From the NCBI GenBank assembly GCA_963773155.1, contig CAVZAB010000021.1:1-64000 (forward strand): 64,000 bases of DNA. Direction: 5' to 3'. The DNA comes from CAVZAB01 sp963773155 (GTDB lineage: Bacteria; Pseudomonadota; Alphaproteobacteria; Rhizobiales; Beijerinckiaceae). Under the pieces are notes generated by a model. That model was not told the DNA's origin. It did no database searches and worked only from the letters and a program-made list of their open reading frames with translations. Made by a program: the position numbers and the translations under genes. Numbering within the stretch: the stretch's first letter is position 1; every line of letters starts with the position of its first letter. Shown piece after piece: positions 26,649-35,998 of this stretch.

Positions 26649-28028
26649 ATGACAGTAAAAAGATCAAATAGACGCAAGGGACCATCGACCCGCGCGATTC
26701 ACCATGGTTATGATCCGGCCACGGCCCTGGGAGCTCTGACACCGCCGGTTTACATGACTTCGACCTACGCTTTTAAATCGGTCGAGCAGGGGGCGGAAAT
26801 CTTTGAGGGCAAGCGTGACGGCTACATATACGGGCGTACAAAAAATCCAACGCAGGGACTACTCGAAGCGCGAATCGCCGATCTTGAGGGAGCGGAGGCG
26901 GGCCTAGTCTTAGCATCCGGAATGGCAGCGATCAGCACAACGTTTTGGAGTCTTCTGAAGGCTGGTGACCGTATAGTCGCCGACAAGATTCTATATGGCA
27001 ATACATTTGCGCTATTGACCAGGGGGTTGCGGAAGTTTGGCGTCGACGTCGTTCTGACCGATTTCAAGGACCATGAGATGGTCGCACGCGCCGCCTCAGG
27101 TTCTAGGCTCGTATATTTTGAGACACCGGCCAATCCGAACTTGCGCATTATCGATATTGCCGCCATTGCGCGCATCGCCAAGGCTGCCGGAGCCTTGACC
27201 ATTGTCGACAATACATTCGCCACACCAATTCTTCAGCGGCCGATCGAACTGGGCGCCGATCTTGTCGTGCATTCCGCGACCAAATATCTCGGCGGACACG
27301 GCGATCTTTTGGCGGGCGTGGTAGTGGGTCGCTCTGAGAGAATTCAGGAAATTCGGATGAATGGGTTGCGTTACCTTACTGGTGCCGTTGTCTCGCCGTT
27401 CACAGCTTTCTTGGTTTTGCGTGGCCTCAAGACCCTCGAAATCAGGGTGCGCCAACATGCTGCCTGTGCCAACACAATCGCAGCAATGCTTGCCGAGCAT
27501 CCAAAGGTATCGACCGTTTCTTATCCGGGACTGGCGAATGGGCCCGATTACCAACTCGCCCGAACACAGATGTCCGGAGGGGGCGGCCTAGTTTCGTTTG
27601 AACTTAAAGGCGGAATGGAAGCCGGAATTGCTTTCATGAATGCGCTTTGCCTGGTCAGTCGGGCCGTCAGCCTTGGCGATGCAGAGACACTCGTGCAGCA
27701 TCCAGCGAGCATGACCCATGCAGCATATGGGCCACAGGAGAGAGCGCGGTACGGGATTTCGGACGGATTGGTCAGACTCTCGGCGGGCCTGGAAAATATC
27801 GAAGATATCCTGGATGACATCGAGGCGGCGCTGCGCTTGGGTAAGGCGGAGCGACAGTATCGGCCAAAAGCGCCACGCCATAATGGGTCGGCCGCAGCCT
27901 GGGTCCAAAAACGGAAGTTACGTTTTTTGAGCAGCGGAACTCGTTTGCCTGGGCCGGGTGGCGAGGGTTTGACCTGTCGATGGCGGCTCCAGAGGACCTC
28001 GCCCTCGCAAAGGATGGATCATTTCTAG
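26649..28028 (+). CDS. Methionine gamma-lyase-like PLP enzyme with an unusual C-terminal tail
   Basis: 459 residues. Residues 1-400 follow bacterial methionine gamma-lyase closely: STRAIHHGYDPAT, ALTPPVYMTSTYAF, YGRTKNPT, VVHSATKYLGGHGD (K212 is the PLP lysine), NALCLVSRAVSLGDAETLVQHPASMTH, ISDGLVRLSAGLENIEDI. However, the active-site Cys (position 116 of the Pseudomonas enzyme, LYGCTF) is Asn here (LYGNTF, N118). That Cys matters for methionine specificity, so the substrate may be cystathionine, homocysteine or another gamma-substituted amino acid. After about 403 comes a 55-residue Arg/Pro/Gly-rich tail not found in the family, possibly read-through. GGAG precedes ATG 26649. Confidence 0.85.
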   Translation: MTVKRSNRRKGPSTRAIHHGYDPATALGALTPPVYMTSTYAFKSVEQGAEIFEGKRDGYIYGRTKNPTQGLLEARIADLEGAEAGLVLASGMAAISTTFWSLLKAGDRIVADKILYGNTFALLTRGLRKFGVDVVLTDFKDHEMVARAASGSRLVYFETPANPNLRIIDIAAIARIAKAAGALTIVDNTFATPILQRPIELGADLVVHSATKYLGGHGDLLAGVVVGRSERIQEIRMNGLRYLTGAVVSPFTAFLVLRGLKTLEIRVRQHAACANTIAAMLAEHPKVSTVSYPGLANGPDYQLARTQMSGGGGLVSFELKGGMEAGIAFMNALCLVSRAVSLGDAETLVQHPASMTHAAYGPQERARYGISDGLVRLSAGLENIEDILDDIEAALRLGKAERQYRPKAPRHNGSAAAWVQKRKLRFLSSGTRLPGPGGEGLTCRWRLQRTSPSQRMDHF

Positions 28029-28200
28029 ATATACCGTAAGTGAGAGAAAAATATTTTTAAATGGCAGGCTGAGAAGAAAAAAATCTCCAACTCGCAGAGA
28101 TTATTGCCAAAAATAGAAAAATGAACTCTTATCTCTGGGAGCCTGATGTCAGGAACAATGGCCCGCCGGATCCGATCTTTCGCAGCCTATGGAGATATCG

Positions 28201-29515
28201 ATGAGTACTAACAGCTATAAAGTTGAGACACTTGCGCTGCACGCGGGTTGGCGGTCAGACCCGACAACTGGCGCAATTGCGGTGCCGATTTATCAGACGA
28301 CCTCGTATCAATTCCGCGACACTGAACATGCCTCAAATCTTTTTGCATTGAAAGAACTTGGAAATATTTATACTCGCATCGGCAACCCGACTACGGATGT
28401 TCTTGAACAGCGTATTGCTCAGCTCGAAGGCGGTGTGGCTGCTCTGGCTGTATCGTCAGGACAGGCAGCCTCTGCCTTTGCGGTTCAAAATCTCGCGCGC
28501 GTCGGCGACAACATTGTCTCGTCGACCGATCTTTATGGCGGCACGTGGAACTTGTTTGCCAATACATTGAAGGATCAGGGTATCGAGGTGCGTTTCGTCG
28601 ATCCGACCGATCCTGAGGCTTTCCGCCGGGCCACCGATGGTCGAACCCGCGCCTTTTACGCTGAAACGCTACCCAATCCAAAACTCGCGGTGTTCCCGAT
28701 TGCTGAGGTGGCAGCCATTGGCCGGGAGTTGGGCATTCCGTTGATTGTAGACAATACGGCGGCGCCAATCCTTGCCCGTCCGTTTGATCATGGCGCGGCC
28801 ATTGTGGTCTATTCGAGCACAAAATATTTGGGTGGGCACGGCAACTCAATCGGGGGCATCATCGTCGATGGAGGCAATTTCGACTGGGAAAAATTCGCCC
28901 AGCGGCAGCCGGCCCTAAATCAACCGGATCCAAGTTACCACGGTGCGATTTGGGTTGAAGCGGCTAAGCCGCTCGGTCCCGTTGCCTATATCATCAAGGC
29001 TCGTACGACGCTACTGCGCGACCTCGGTGCGGCGATCTCGCCCTTTAACGCCTTTTTGACTCTTCAGGGTATCGAAACGTTGTCGCTGCGGATTGAGCGA
29101 CATTGCGAGAATGCGAGCAAGGTGGCTGCTTGGCTTTCTAAGCGCCCAGAGGTTAGTAAAGTCATTCATCCTTCGCATCAAACAGGCGAGCTTCGCCGGC
29201 GGGCCGACAGGTATTTGAAAGGTGGTTATGGGGGCCTTGTCGGCTTTGAACTTGCTGCGGGGGGCGAAGCTGGCAGGCGTTTCATCGATTCTCTCCAAAC
29301 TTCTCTACCACGTGGCCAATATTGGCGACGCGCGCAGCCTCGCCATTCATCCGGCATCGACGACCCATTCCCAGCTGACGACTGAGGAGAAGCTCGCCAC
29401 CGGAGTGTCGGATGGCTACGTACGACTGTCAGTAGGTATCGAACATATCGACGACATACTTGCTGATCTTCACCAAGCGCTAGATGCGACGGGCCATTTT
29501 GCGAGCGCAGCCTAG
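28201..29515 (+). CDS. metY: O-acetylhomoserine sulfhydrylase (one frameshift)
   Basis: PLP enzyme forming homocysteine from O-acetylhomoserine and sulfide. ATG 28201 follows GGAGATATCG; the upstream ATG at 28189 is less likely. MetY hallmarks are ETLALHAGWRSDPTTGAIAVPIYQTTSYQF, YTRIGNPT, YSSTKYLGGHGNSIGGIIVDGGNFDW (PLP lysine in STK) and PDPSYHG. A single extra C at about 29295 breaks the frame between RRFIDSL and KLLYHVANIGDARSLAIHPASTTHSQL. The gene then ends IEHIDDILADLHQAL. It is downstream of the gamma-lyase-like gene, with a 170-base AT-rich gap. Confidence 0.9.
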
Positions 29516-29735
29516 CGCTAGACCCGGTGCCGCAGCCAGGAAACTGGCGGGACGAAATTGCCAAATTTAAAAAAAGTCCCGTTTACCTCTCCCAGTACAC
29601 TTCCAATGACCATAGCGCGAGTTCACCGAAGCGATCAAATGGCGTGGAAGTGGGGAGCACGACGAGTTGCTGCCTTGGAAAAGCCGCGCGCCACCGCTAG
29701 TGCGGACAGGAAAGGTCTGCGAAGGAGCGCTCAGG

Positions 29736-31115
29736 ATGGAGGGGTATTCTGGCGAACGAATCATCATTGTTGGCGGCGGCGCGAGCGGGGTCCTGTTAGC
29801 CTGTCAACTCTTGCGCGAGAGGCGTTGTGGTCCATCGGTAACATTGATTGAGAGGCGCTCGGAAATTGGCAAGGGAATAGCGTTCTCGACGGTGCATCCC
29901 GACCATCTCATGAACGTGCGGGCCGCCAATATGAGCGCCTTCCCGGACGATCCGGGTCATTTTTGGCGATGGGTGGTGGTGAATGCAGGCATCGATAGCC
30001 GCACATGCGCCGACCCATTCTGCTTTGTGCCGAGGCGCCTGTATGGACGATACATTGGGAGCCTTATTGAGGTGCATACGAACGCCATTGCGGGGCAGCC
30101 CAGACTAGATATTGTAAAGGGAGAGGCCTGTTCGATTGCCATCATCCCTGAAGGCGTCTGTGTCAGACTATCGGATGGCTCGAGCCAATATGGCGACGTC
30201 GCCGTTCTTGCAACGGGTCACGAAACGCCGGGCTATCTTGACCACTGGCTTTGCGCGAACCCATGGGCTAGTCCGGCCGAGGCAAAGATCGAACCAGATG
30301 CCTCCGTGTTGGTTCTCGGCACGGGGCTCACAATGGTTGATCACGTGCTGGCTCTGGTCGGTGCGGGGCATACCGGCCCGATCACGGCATTTTCTCGGCG
30401 CGGCCTGTTGCCACAAGTTCACCGCCACGTGGAAGAACTTCCAATCCACAAGTCCGATGTGCCATTCGGAATGGGGGCGAGGCATTTTTGGCACTGGCTT
30501 CGAAGCATGATCGCGGAAGAGCAATTGAGGGGCAACGACTGGCGAGCCGTCGTCGACGGTCTGCGGCCCCACACGCAGGAGATCTGGTGGAAGTTTTCGA
30601 CCTCGGCTAAGCGCCGTTTTGTAGAACATGCCCGGGCTTGGTGGGACGTCCATCGCCATCGAATGGCTCCTGAGGTTGCAGAGCGGTTGAATGCGATAAT
30701 GGCGAGCGGCCAGCTCACAGTGGCGCCAGCAAGAGTTATCTCGGTAGAAGAGCATGCATTTGGTGTCAAACTCGTCTACCACCGCCGTGGCCAGTCGAAG
30801 CCTCTTTCACTAATCGTTCAAAAGATTGTCGACTGTCGGGGAATTATGACGGATCCAGTGAACTCGCAGAATGTCCTTGTTCAATCGATGCTAAGAGATG
30901 GACTCGCGCGTCCCGATCCGTTGCGACTTGGCCTCGATGTCACCTGGGAGTGCGAAATTCTGGATGCGAACGGTCAATCATCGCAACGCCTTTACGCGGT
31001 TGGTCCGATAACACGCGGAGCCTTTTGGGAAACAATAGCTGTCCCTGACATTAGAGTTCAGTGTGCGAAGTTAGCCCGCCGCCTTCGGCAGCGTCTCGGT
31101 GCAGTGCCAGCCTGA
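29736..31115 (+). CDS. YdhS-like FAD/NAD(P)-binding protein
   Basis: 459 residues from ATG 29736, with GGAG eight bases upstream. The N-terminal Rossmann motif is IIIVGGGASGVLLACQLL, followed by LIERRSEIGKGIAFST and DHLMNVRAANMSAFPDDP, the opening of the NAD(P)-binding domain 9 / YdhS group. A second dinucleotide motif is VLVLGTGLTMVDHVLAL, then FSRRGLLPQVH and ATGHETPG. A late segment, ITRGAFWETIAVPDIR, is typical of the group. Enzymes of this family are mostly uncharacterised flavoprotein oxygenases or reductases. The position after metY suggests a role in sulfur-compound oxidation, by context only. Confidence 0.82.
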   Translation: MEGYSGERIIIVGGGASGVLLACQLLRERRCGPSVTLIERRSEIGKGIAFSTVHPDHLMNVRAANMSAFPDDPGHFWRWVVVNAGIDSRTCADPFCFVPRRLYGRYIGSLIEVHTNAIAGQPRLDIVKGEACSIAIIPEGVCVRLSDGSSQYGDVAVLATGHETPGYLDHWLCANPWASPAEAKIEPDASVLVLGTGLTMVDHVLALVGAGHTGPITAFSRRGLLPQVHRHVEELPIHKSDVPFGMGARHFWHWLRSMIAEEQLRGNDWRAVVDGLRPHTQEIWWKFSTSAKRRFVEHARAWWDVHRHRMAPEVAERLNAIMASGQLTVAPARVISVEEHAFGVKLVYHRRGQSKPLSLIVQKIVDCRGIMTDPVNSQNVLVQSMLRDGLARPDPLRLGLDVTWECEILDANGQSSQRLYAVGPITRGAFWETIAVPDIRVQCAKLARRLRQRLGAVPA

Positions 31116-31186
31116 GCATGCTGATGTTGTCCATATTTGATCGATGAGACTATTTTATTGATTCTGGAATAGACTGGTTTCGCGAA

Positions 31187-32545
31187 TCAGGTACGCGCGG
31201 CGTATTCCTTTGTTTCCGGGAAAAACTGATTGCGCTTATGTTGCAGACCGAGGTTCTCGCGCAGCGTGTTGCCCTCATATTCACGCCGGAAGAGACCCCT
31301 ACGCTGCAGTTCTGGAATCACCTTGTCAACGAAATCGTCAAGCCCATCAGGTAAATATGGAAACATGATGTTAAAGCCGTCGGAGCCTCCACCATATAAC
31401 CATTGTTCCATCTCATCCGCAATGGTCTGAGCCGTGCCCACAAAAGCAAGGCCAGAATAGCCACCGAGGCGCTGGGCCAATTGCCGAACAGTAAGGTTTT
31501 CCTGGCGGGCAAGAGAGACGGCGCGCTCGCGGGAGCTCTTACTGGCATTGGAGTCGGGTATGTCCGGCAGCAATCCGTCGGGATCGAAGCGCGACGCGTC
31601 GTGCCCAAGGGCGATGGAGAGAGATGCGATGCTGCTTTCATAATGCACGAGACTGTCGAGCCGACTGCGCTTTTCGCGGGCCTCCGTCAGGCTGTCGCCT
31701 ACCACGACAAGGGCGCCCGGGAAAATCCTCAAGCTGTCGCGGTTGCGCCCTAAGGAATCCATGCGCGTCTTGACGTCGATATAGAAGCGCTGGGCATCGT
31801 CGAGCCGGCTAGCCGCAGCAAATACGACCTCCGCCGTTTCAGCTGCAAGCTGACGCCCGGGTTCAGAGGCACCCGCCTGTACGATTACCGGCCAACCCTG
31901 GACCGGGCGCGCCATGTTGAGAGGCCCCCGCACGGAGAAAAAATCCCCCTTGTGGTTCAATATGTGCAGCTTGGCCGGGTCGAAATAAAGTCCAGCTTCC
32001 GCGTCACGCAGGAAGGCATCATCGGCAAAGCTATCCCAAAGACCGGTGACGACATCGTAGAATTCGCGCGCACGCCGGTAGCGCTCGCTATGCTCCATGT
32101 GGTCCACCAAGCCAAAATTCAAGGCGGCGTCTGGGTTGGACGTGGTGACGATATTCCACCCCGCTCGTCCGCCGCTCAAATGGTCGAGTGAGGCGAAGCG
32201 TCGCGCGACATGGTAGGGCGCCTCAAATGTGGTGGATGCGGTCGCTATTAGGCCGATCCTTTCCGTCACGGCGGCTAGGGCGGAAAGAAGGGTGAACGGT
32301 TCGAACGACGTTACCGTATGGCTCCGTTTGAGTGCCTCAGTTGGCATGTTCAGAAGGGCGAGATGATCGGCCATGAAGAAGGCGTCGAACTTGCCAAATT
32401 CGAGCTTTTTGGCGAAGCGTTTTAAATGGCCAAAATTGAAATTTGCGTCGCTATAAGCGCCCGGATACCGCCAGGCTCCGGTATGGATGGAGACGGGACG
32501 CATGAAAGCGCCAAGCCTGAGCTGTCGACTGGCTGCCATTGTCAT
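31187..32545 (-). CDS. Flavin-dependent monooxygenase, NtaA/DmoA/SnaA type
   Basis: 452 residues of the luciferase-like (bacterial LLM) superfamily. Features are LGAFMRPVSIHTGAWRYPGA, RFAKKLEFGKFDAFFMADH, STTFEAPYHVARRFASLDHLSGGRAGWNIVTTSNP and GWPVIVQAGASEPGR. The end, GFNIMFPYLPDGLDDFVDKVIPELQRRGLFR, is the NtaA-type C-terminus. These use FMNH2 to oxidise aminopolycarboxylates, dimethyl sulfide or sulfone-type compounds. It sits downstream of ssuA and ssuD in the same direction, so a sulfur compound is the likelier substrate. No flavin reductase partner is in the window. Confidence 0.88.
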   Translation of the reverse strand: MTMAASRQLRLGAFMRPVSIHTGAWRYPGAYSDANFNFGHLKRFAKKLEFGKFDAFFMADHLALLNMPTEALKRSHTVTSFEPFTLLSALAAVTERIGLIATASTTFEAPYHVARRFASLDHLSGGRAGWNIVTTSNPDAALNFGLVDHMEHSERYRRAREFYDVVTGLWDSFADDAFLRDAEAGLYFDPAKLHILNHKGDFFSVRGPLNMARPVQGWPVIVQAGASEPGRQLAAETAEVVFAAASRLDDAQRFYIDVKTRMDSLGRNRDSLRIFPGALVVVGDSLTEAREKRSRLDSLVHYESSIASLSIALGHDASRFDPDGLLPDIPDSNASKSSRERAVSLARQENLTVRQLAQRLGGYSGLAFVGTAQTIADEMEQWLYGGGSDGFNIMFPYLPDGLDDFVDKVIPELQRRGLFRREYEGNTLRENLGLQHKRNQFFPETKEYAART

Positions 32546-32651
32546 ACCTTTGTGGCGGAACGCCTAGAATTCAGATGCCCGTTCTGGCCGCCGACCTAGG
32601 GTTTGGGCGTCGGTCAGATCGAGTGCAGGCCCATACTCATCCGTTCATCGT

Positions 32652-33641
32652 TCATGATCCGGGACGAACGGCTTCTCCGACGGTTATTGGCTTTGGAATG
32701 AGCCCGAGCTTAAGAAATGTTTCGGCGACGTCCTGCTGGTAGGCTATGACGCTTTCGTCAAGCGATTGCACACCGAAGGATTGGCGACGCAGCGCCACGG
32801 CGAGAATCGGGGCGGGGATTCCAATGGACGGTGCGAGTTCAGCTGCGACCCCCTCGGTATTGTCCTTTGCCCAGGCATCAATGTCACCGATTGCGCCAAG
32901 CACGGCCTCAAGCGCAGCGGCATGCCCCACGGCGAAGTTGCGATCGGCCAGGTAGAACTGGTAATTCGAAACGAGGTCGGCGCCGCTGGCAAGCGTGCGT
33001 GCCTGGGTTGCCGCTTCTGCCGCGGCCAAGAACGGGTCCCAGATCACCCAAGCGTCAACCGACCCGCGTTCGAAGGCAGCGCGCGCATCCGCCGGCGGTA
33101 AAAACACGGTTTGGACATCGGTATAAGCCAAACCAGCGTTCTGCAGAGCCCGAACCAGGAAGAAGTGCACGTTCGAACCCTTGTTGAGGGCTATTTTCTT
33201 ACCCTTCAGATCGGCAACGGTCTTAACCTGTGAGTTTTTTGGAACTAGTATCGCCTCGCCCAGGGGTGCTGGCGGTTCGTGCGCAATATACGAAAGGCGT
33301 GAACCGCTTGCGGCCTGCGCAAAAACGGGCGGTGCTTCGCCGGTCGAGCCGAAATCCACGGCGCCAGCATTGAGCGCTTCGAGAAGCTGCGGTCCCGCCG
33401 GAAACTCGGACCACGTCACCCTGTAGCCGAGAGCCGCGAGCTTGGGTTCGAGTGTGCCTTTACCCTTCAGCAGCACAAGTGTGCCATATTTCTGGTAACC
33501 GATGCGGACTAGCTTTTCCTCAGCATGAACCACGATGCTGGCTAGGAAAGCAAATGCAACAAGCGTGGCCGCTGTCCACCAAGCGCGCGAAATGCTGGTG
33601 CGGCGAGGCAAGGCAGTAACGAACAAGTGGCGTGAGAGCAT
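32652..33641 (-). CDS. ssuA: Aliphatic sulfonate-binding protein
   Basis: Periplasmic receptor, 329 residues. The N-terminal membrane/signal segment is AWWTAATLVAFAFLASIVVHAEE. Then VRIGYQKYGTLVLLKGKGTLEPKL, VTWSEFPAGPQLLEALNAGAVDFGSTGEAPPVFAQAA and KGKKIALNKGSNVHFFLVRALQ are SsuA hallmarks. It should bind alkanesulfonates or related compounds for import. The matching ssuB (ATPase) and ssuC (permease) genes are not present on either side. The start ATG 33639-33641 has AGGAA upstream. It is probably co-transcribed with ssuD (30 bases upstream). Confidence 0.92.
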   Translation of the reverse strand: MLSRHLFVTALPRRTSISRAWWTAATLVAFAFLASIVVHAEEKLVRIGYQKYGTLVLLKGKGTLEPKLAALGYRVTWSEFPAGPQLLEALNAGAVDFGSTGEAPPVFAQAASGSRLSYIAHEPPAPLGEAILVPKNSQVKTVADLKGKKIALNKGSNVHFFLVRALQNAGLAYTDVQTVFLPPADARAAFERGSVDAWVIWDPFLAAAEAATQARTLASGADLVSNYQFYLADRNFAVGHAAALEAVLGAIGDIDAWAKDNTEGVAAELAPSIGIPAPILAVALRRQSFGVQSLDESVIAYQQDVAETFLKLGLIPKPITVGEAVRPGS

Positions 33642-33670
33642 GGCGACGGTTCCTGTCTCGGTGGGCGATG

Positions 33671-34856
33671 TTAACGGGCAGCAGCGCTCACTGCGCTGAT
33701 TGGCGGCTTTGGCGGCGGAAATGTGTTGGCAATTGCTTCACCGAACGGCCCGCGGTTGAAGGCCGGTCCGCGCTGAACGCCGGTCGTTGCCCTCAGCGGC
33801 AACTTCGGAAATACCAGTTCGGCGAAACGGTAGGCTTCTTCTAAATGCGGGTAGCCCGACAATATGAAGCGGTCGATGCCCAACGCGATGTATTCTTGCA
33901 TCCGCTCGGCCACTTGATTGGGACTACCAACGAGCGCCGTTCCTGCGCCGCCGCGCACCAGGCCGATGCCGGCCCATAAATTCGGAGCCAAGACTAGCTT
34001 GTCTCTGCGACCGGAATGCAAACTTGCCATGCGGGCTTGACCGACAGAATCATAACGTTGGAAGGTCGTTTGCGCCGCGGCAATCGTCGCGTCGTCAAGT
34101 TTGGAGATCAGCGCATCTGCCGCGCGCCAAGCGTCCTCTTCGCGCTCGCGAACAATGACATGCAGACGGATTCCAAAGGACAAGCTGCGACCGCGCTTGG
34201 CCGCCGCCGCACGGACTGTTGCGATCTTCTCCGCGACATCGGCAACCGGTTCGCCCCATGTGAGATAAACATCGACATGTTCAGCCGCAACCTCAATGCC
34301 AGCAGTGGAAGAGCCGCCGAAATAAAGTGGGGGGGGTCGGCTGTTGTACAGCCGGAAACATGAGTTGTCCGTTCTCGATGGCAAGATGGGCGCCGCGAAA
34401 GCTGACCTGCGTGCCGCCGAGCAGGCCTCGCCAAATATGAAGAAATTCCGATGTGACTTGGTAGCGCTCGCTATGCCCGAGGAAAACGCCGTCGCCCTTC
34501 AATTCCACCGGGTCTCCGCCGGTGACAACATTGATCAGAAGCCGCCCATCTGAAATCCGATCCAAAGTAGCTGCCATTCGGGCCGCTACGGAAGGTTCCT
34601 GGAGGCCCGGGCGAACCGCGACGAGAAAGCGCAGCCGCCTGGTCGCTGGTGCGAGTGCCGAAGCGATGACCCAGGAATCTTCGCAACTGCGCCCGGTTGG
34701 AAGAAGAACGCCAAAATAGCCGAGATCATCAGCCGCCTGGGCGATCTGTTTCAGATAGGCAAGCGAGACTTCTCGGGCGTTTTCGGACGATCCCAGGTAG
34801 TGGCCGTCACCATGGGTAGGGAGAAACCAGAGCACGTCGGTCTCTTTGGTTGTCAT
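33671..34856 (-). CDS. ssuD: FMNH2-dependent alkanesulfonate monooxygenase (one frameshift)
   Basis: Releases sulfite from alkanesulfonates. The N-terminal part from ATG 34856 reads ETDVLWFLPTHGDGHYLG, GYFGVLLPTGRSCEDSWV, INVVTGGDPVELKGDGVFLGHSERY. The C-terminal part reads LYFGGSSTAGIEVAAEHVDVYLTWGEP and then RLHVIVRE and LVGSPNQVAERM. These lie in two frames that join at a run of eight G (eight C on the coding strand) near 34331-34338, a classic homopolymer length error. Repaired length is about 395 residues, a little above the normal. It is first in the ssuD-ssuA-monooxygenase set. The start has no strong ribosome site. Confidence 0.9.
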
Positions 34857-35341
34857 GAACGGTCTCCGGGAGGCCTGAGCCGCCCTGCTAGAGCGGCAGA
34901 TGAAAGGAGAGAAAACTGGCAAGAGCGGTTTCTTGGGTCACCTCGTCTCGAGGCGGCCCCGTCGGGATCTGCGCGCGCGCACTTAGCCAAAGGCGGCGGT
35001 TCACCCCGAATGGCCACAACTTCGACCAAGACCTCCGCCCGCAAAAACTTGGCGCGTCGACGAGGCTTTGCTTAAGATTCACGGCAAGGCGCCGATACTC
35101 GCTCATGCAATCCGCGTCCCGACCAATGTCGCCTTAGCCTGATCAGCTGGATCCATCTCGTCAATAAGAATGTTCTTTTAAAAGAACGAGCAAACAAGGA
35201 TAAACATTCTCAATTCCGGTTGATTGAGAGAACAAACCACAAAAATTTGGGGGTGTTAATTGCGATGAGATTGCCGGCGCAACAGCAGAATGTTCTTTTT
35301 GTCGTACGCACTTTTGCCGAAGCGCTTGCCAAACCGAAACG
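34857..35341. other. Regulatory intergenic region upstream of ssuD
   Basis: About 480 bases without a supported gene. It contains the TGTTCTTTT palindrome and half-site and an AT-rich core at 35155-35250 suited to promoters. Confidence 0.5.
35172..35187. promoter_or_regulatory. Perfect 16-base palindrome upstream of ssuD
   Basis: GTTCTTTTAAAAGAAC is a perfect dyad about 315 bases upstream of the ssuD start. A second half-site, TGTTCTTTTT, occurs at about 35289 on the other side of the intergenic region. Sulfur-starvation regulators bind upstream of ssu operons, but this sequence does not match a site I know. I call it a likely operator on symmetry and position. Confidence 0.5.
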
Positions 35342-35760
35342 ATGGCATCTGCGGCACCCGCAAATCCTGCTCCGCCACAGGCAAGCCGGCTGTTATCCAC
35401 CAATCGATCGACGCACAGGCCCGAAAGCGACCGCCAGGAAGTCGTAGGGGGTCACCGCAATCGTCGCGCCCGGCCATACGCCCGGTCACACGATGTTCGA
35501 TTGCGTCGGGCAAGGATAGCTTGCTCGTGTGGGGCGACCGCATCCACGCCCAGCCGCTGCAATTCGCTCGCCCGGAATGGGCGGTCGCGGTCGACACCGA
35601 TTCCGATCTGGCCATCGCGACTTGCAGGACGGTCTTGGACACGGCAGCGGCTGATCGGCTATCGGCAGACGATCGCCGGCGCACACGTGCCTTTTCCTGG
35701 ATTGATCACGTCGCCGCGGGCCAGCATTGCCAATCTACACTGTTCTGGAAACCGGACTAG
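35342..35760 (+). pseudogene. MBL-fold metallohydrolase, 3' remnant
   Basis: Spread over three frames is the C-terminal half of a beta-lactamase-fold hydrolase. It reads VTAIVAPGHTPGHTMF (the conserved GHTPGHT metal-site loop), then after a one-base loss KDSLLVWGDRIHAQPLQFARPEWAVAVDTDSDLAIAT.RTVLDTAAADRL, then after another shift IAGAHVPFPGL. The upstream half with the HxHxDH motif is not visible, so this is more than sequencing error: a 5'-truncated, decayed gene. It ends shortly before a terminator-like hairpin. Confidence 0.65.
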
Positions 35761-35778
35761 GTTCGCTAGGCCAGCGCA

Positions 35779-35826
35779 GCGCGCCGGATTGGCGCGCCGG
35801 CCCGGCGCGTCTGCCCATCTTTTTTT
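35779..35826 (+). terminator. GC-rich hairpin with T-run
   Basis: GCGCGCC-GGATT-GGCGCGC (35779-35797) forms a perfect 7-bp stem. An overlapping alternative, CGCGCCGG-C-CCGGCGCG (35793-35809), competes with it. T7 lies at 35820-35826. The gap between the second stem and the T-run is about 10 bases, longer than ideal. It probably ends transcription from the MBL remnant before the peptide importer. Confidence 0.45.
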
Positions 35827-35998
35827 GACCCACGACCACGGCTGCTGGCGAGCTGCCGGTGCGTGTGCGTCCGGTCTATCGTGCCTCGGAGTGGGGATCC
35901 GCCCGCTTATTTCGCGACATGGACTGACACAATTGTTTCGGATAGGCTGCCATTCAAGGTTGATAAAGTGGGCAATGACCCAACAGGGAGGGAGTGTT

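Noticed and set aside
28029..28200. Second SAM riboswitch before metY
   Set aside because: The AT-rich gap lacks the CGTGG/CCACG stem and GCTAAA element seen before metZ.
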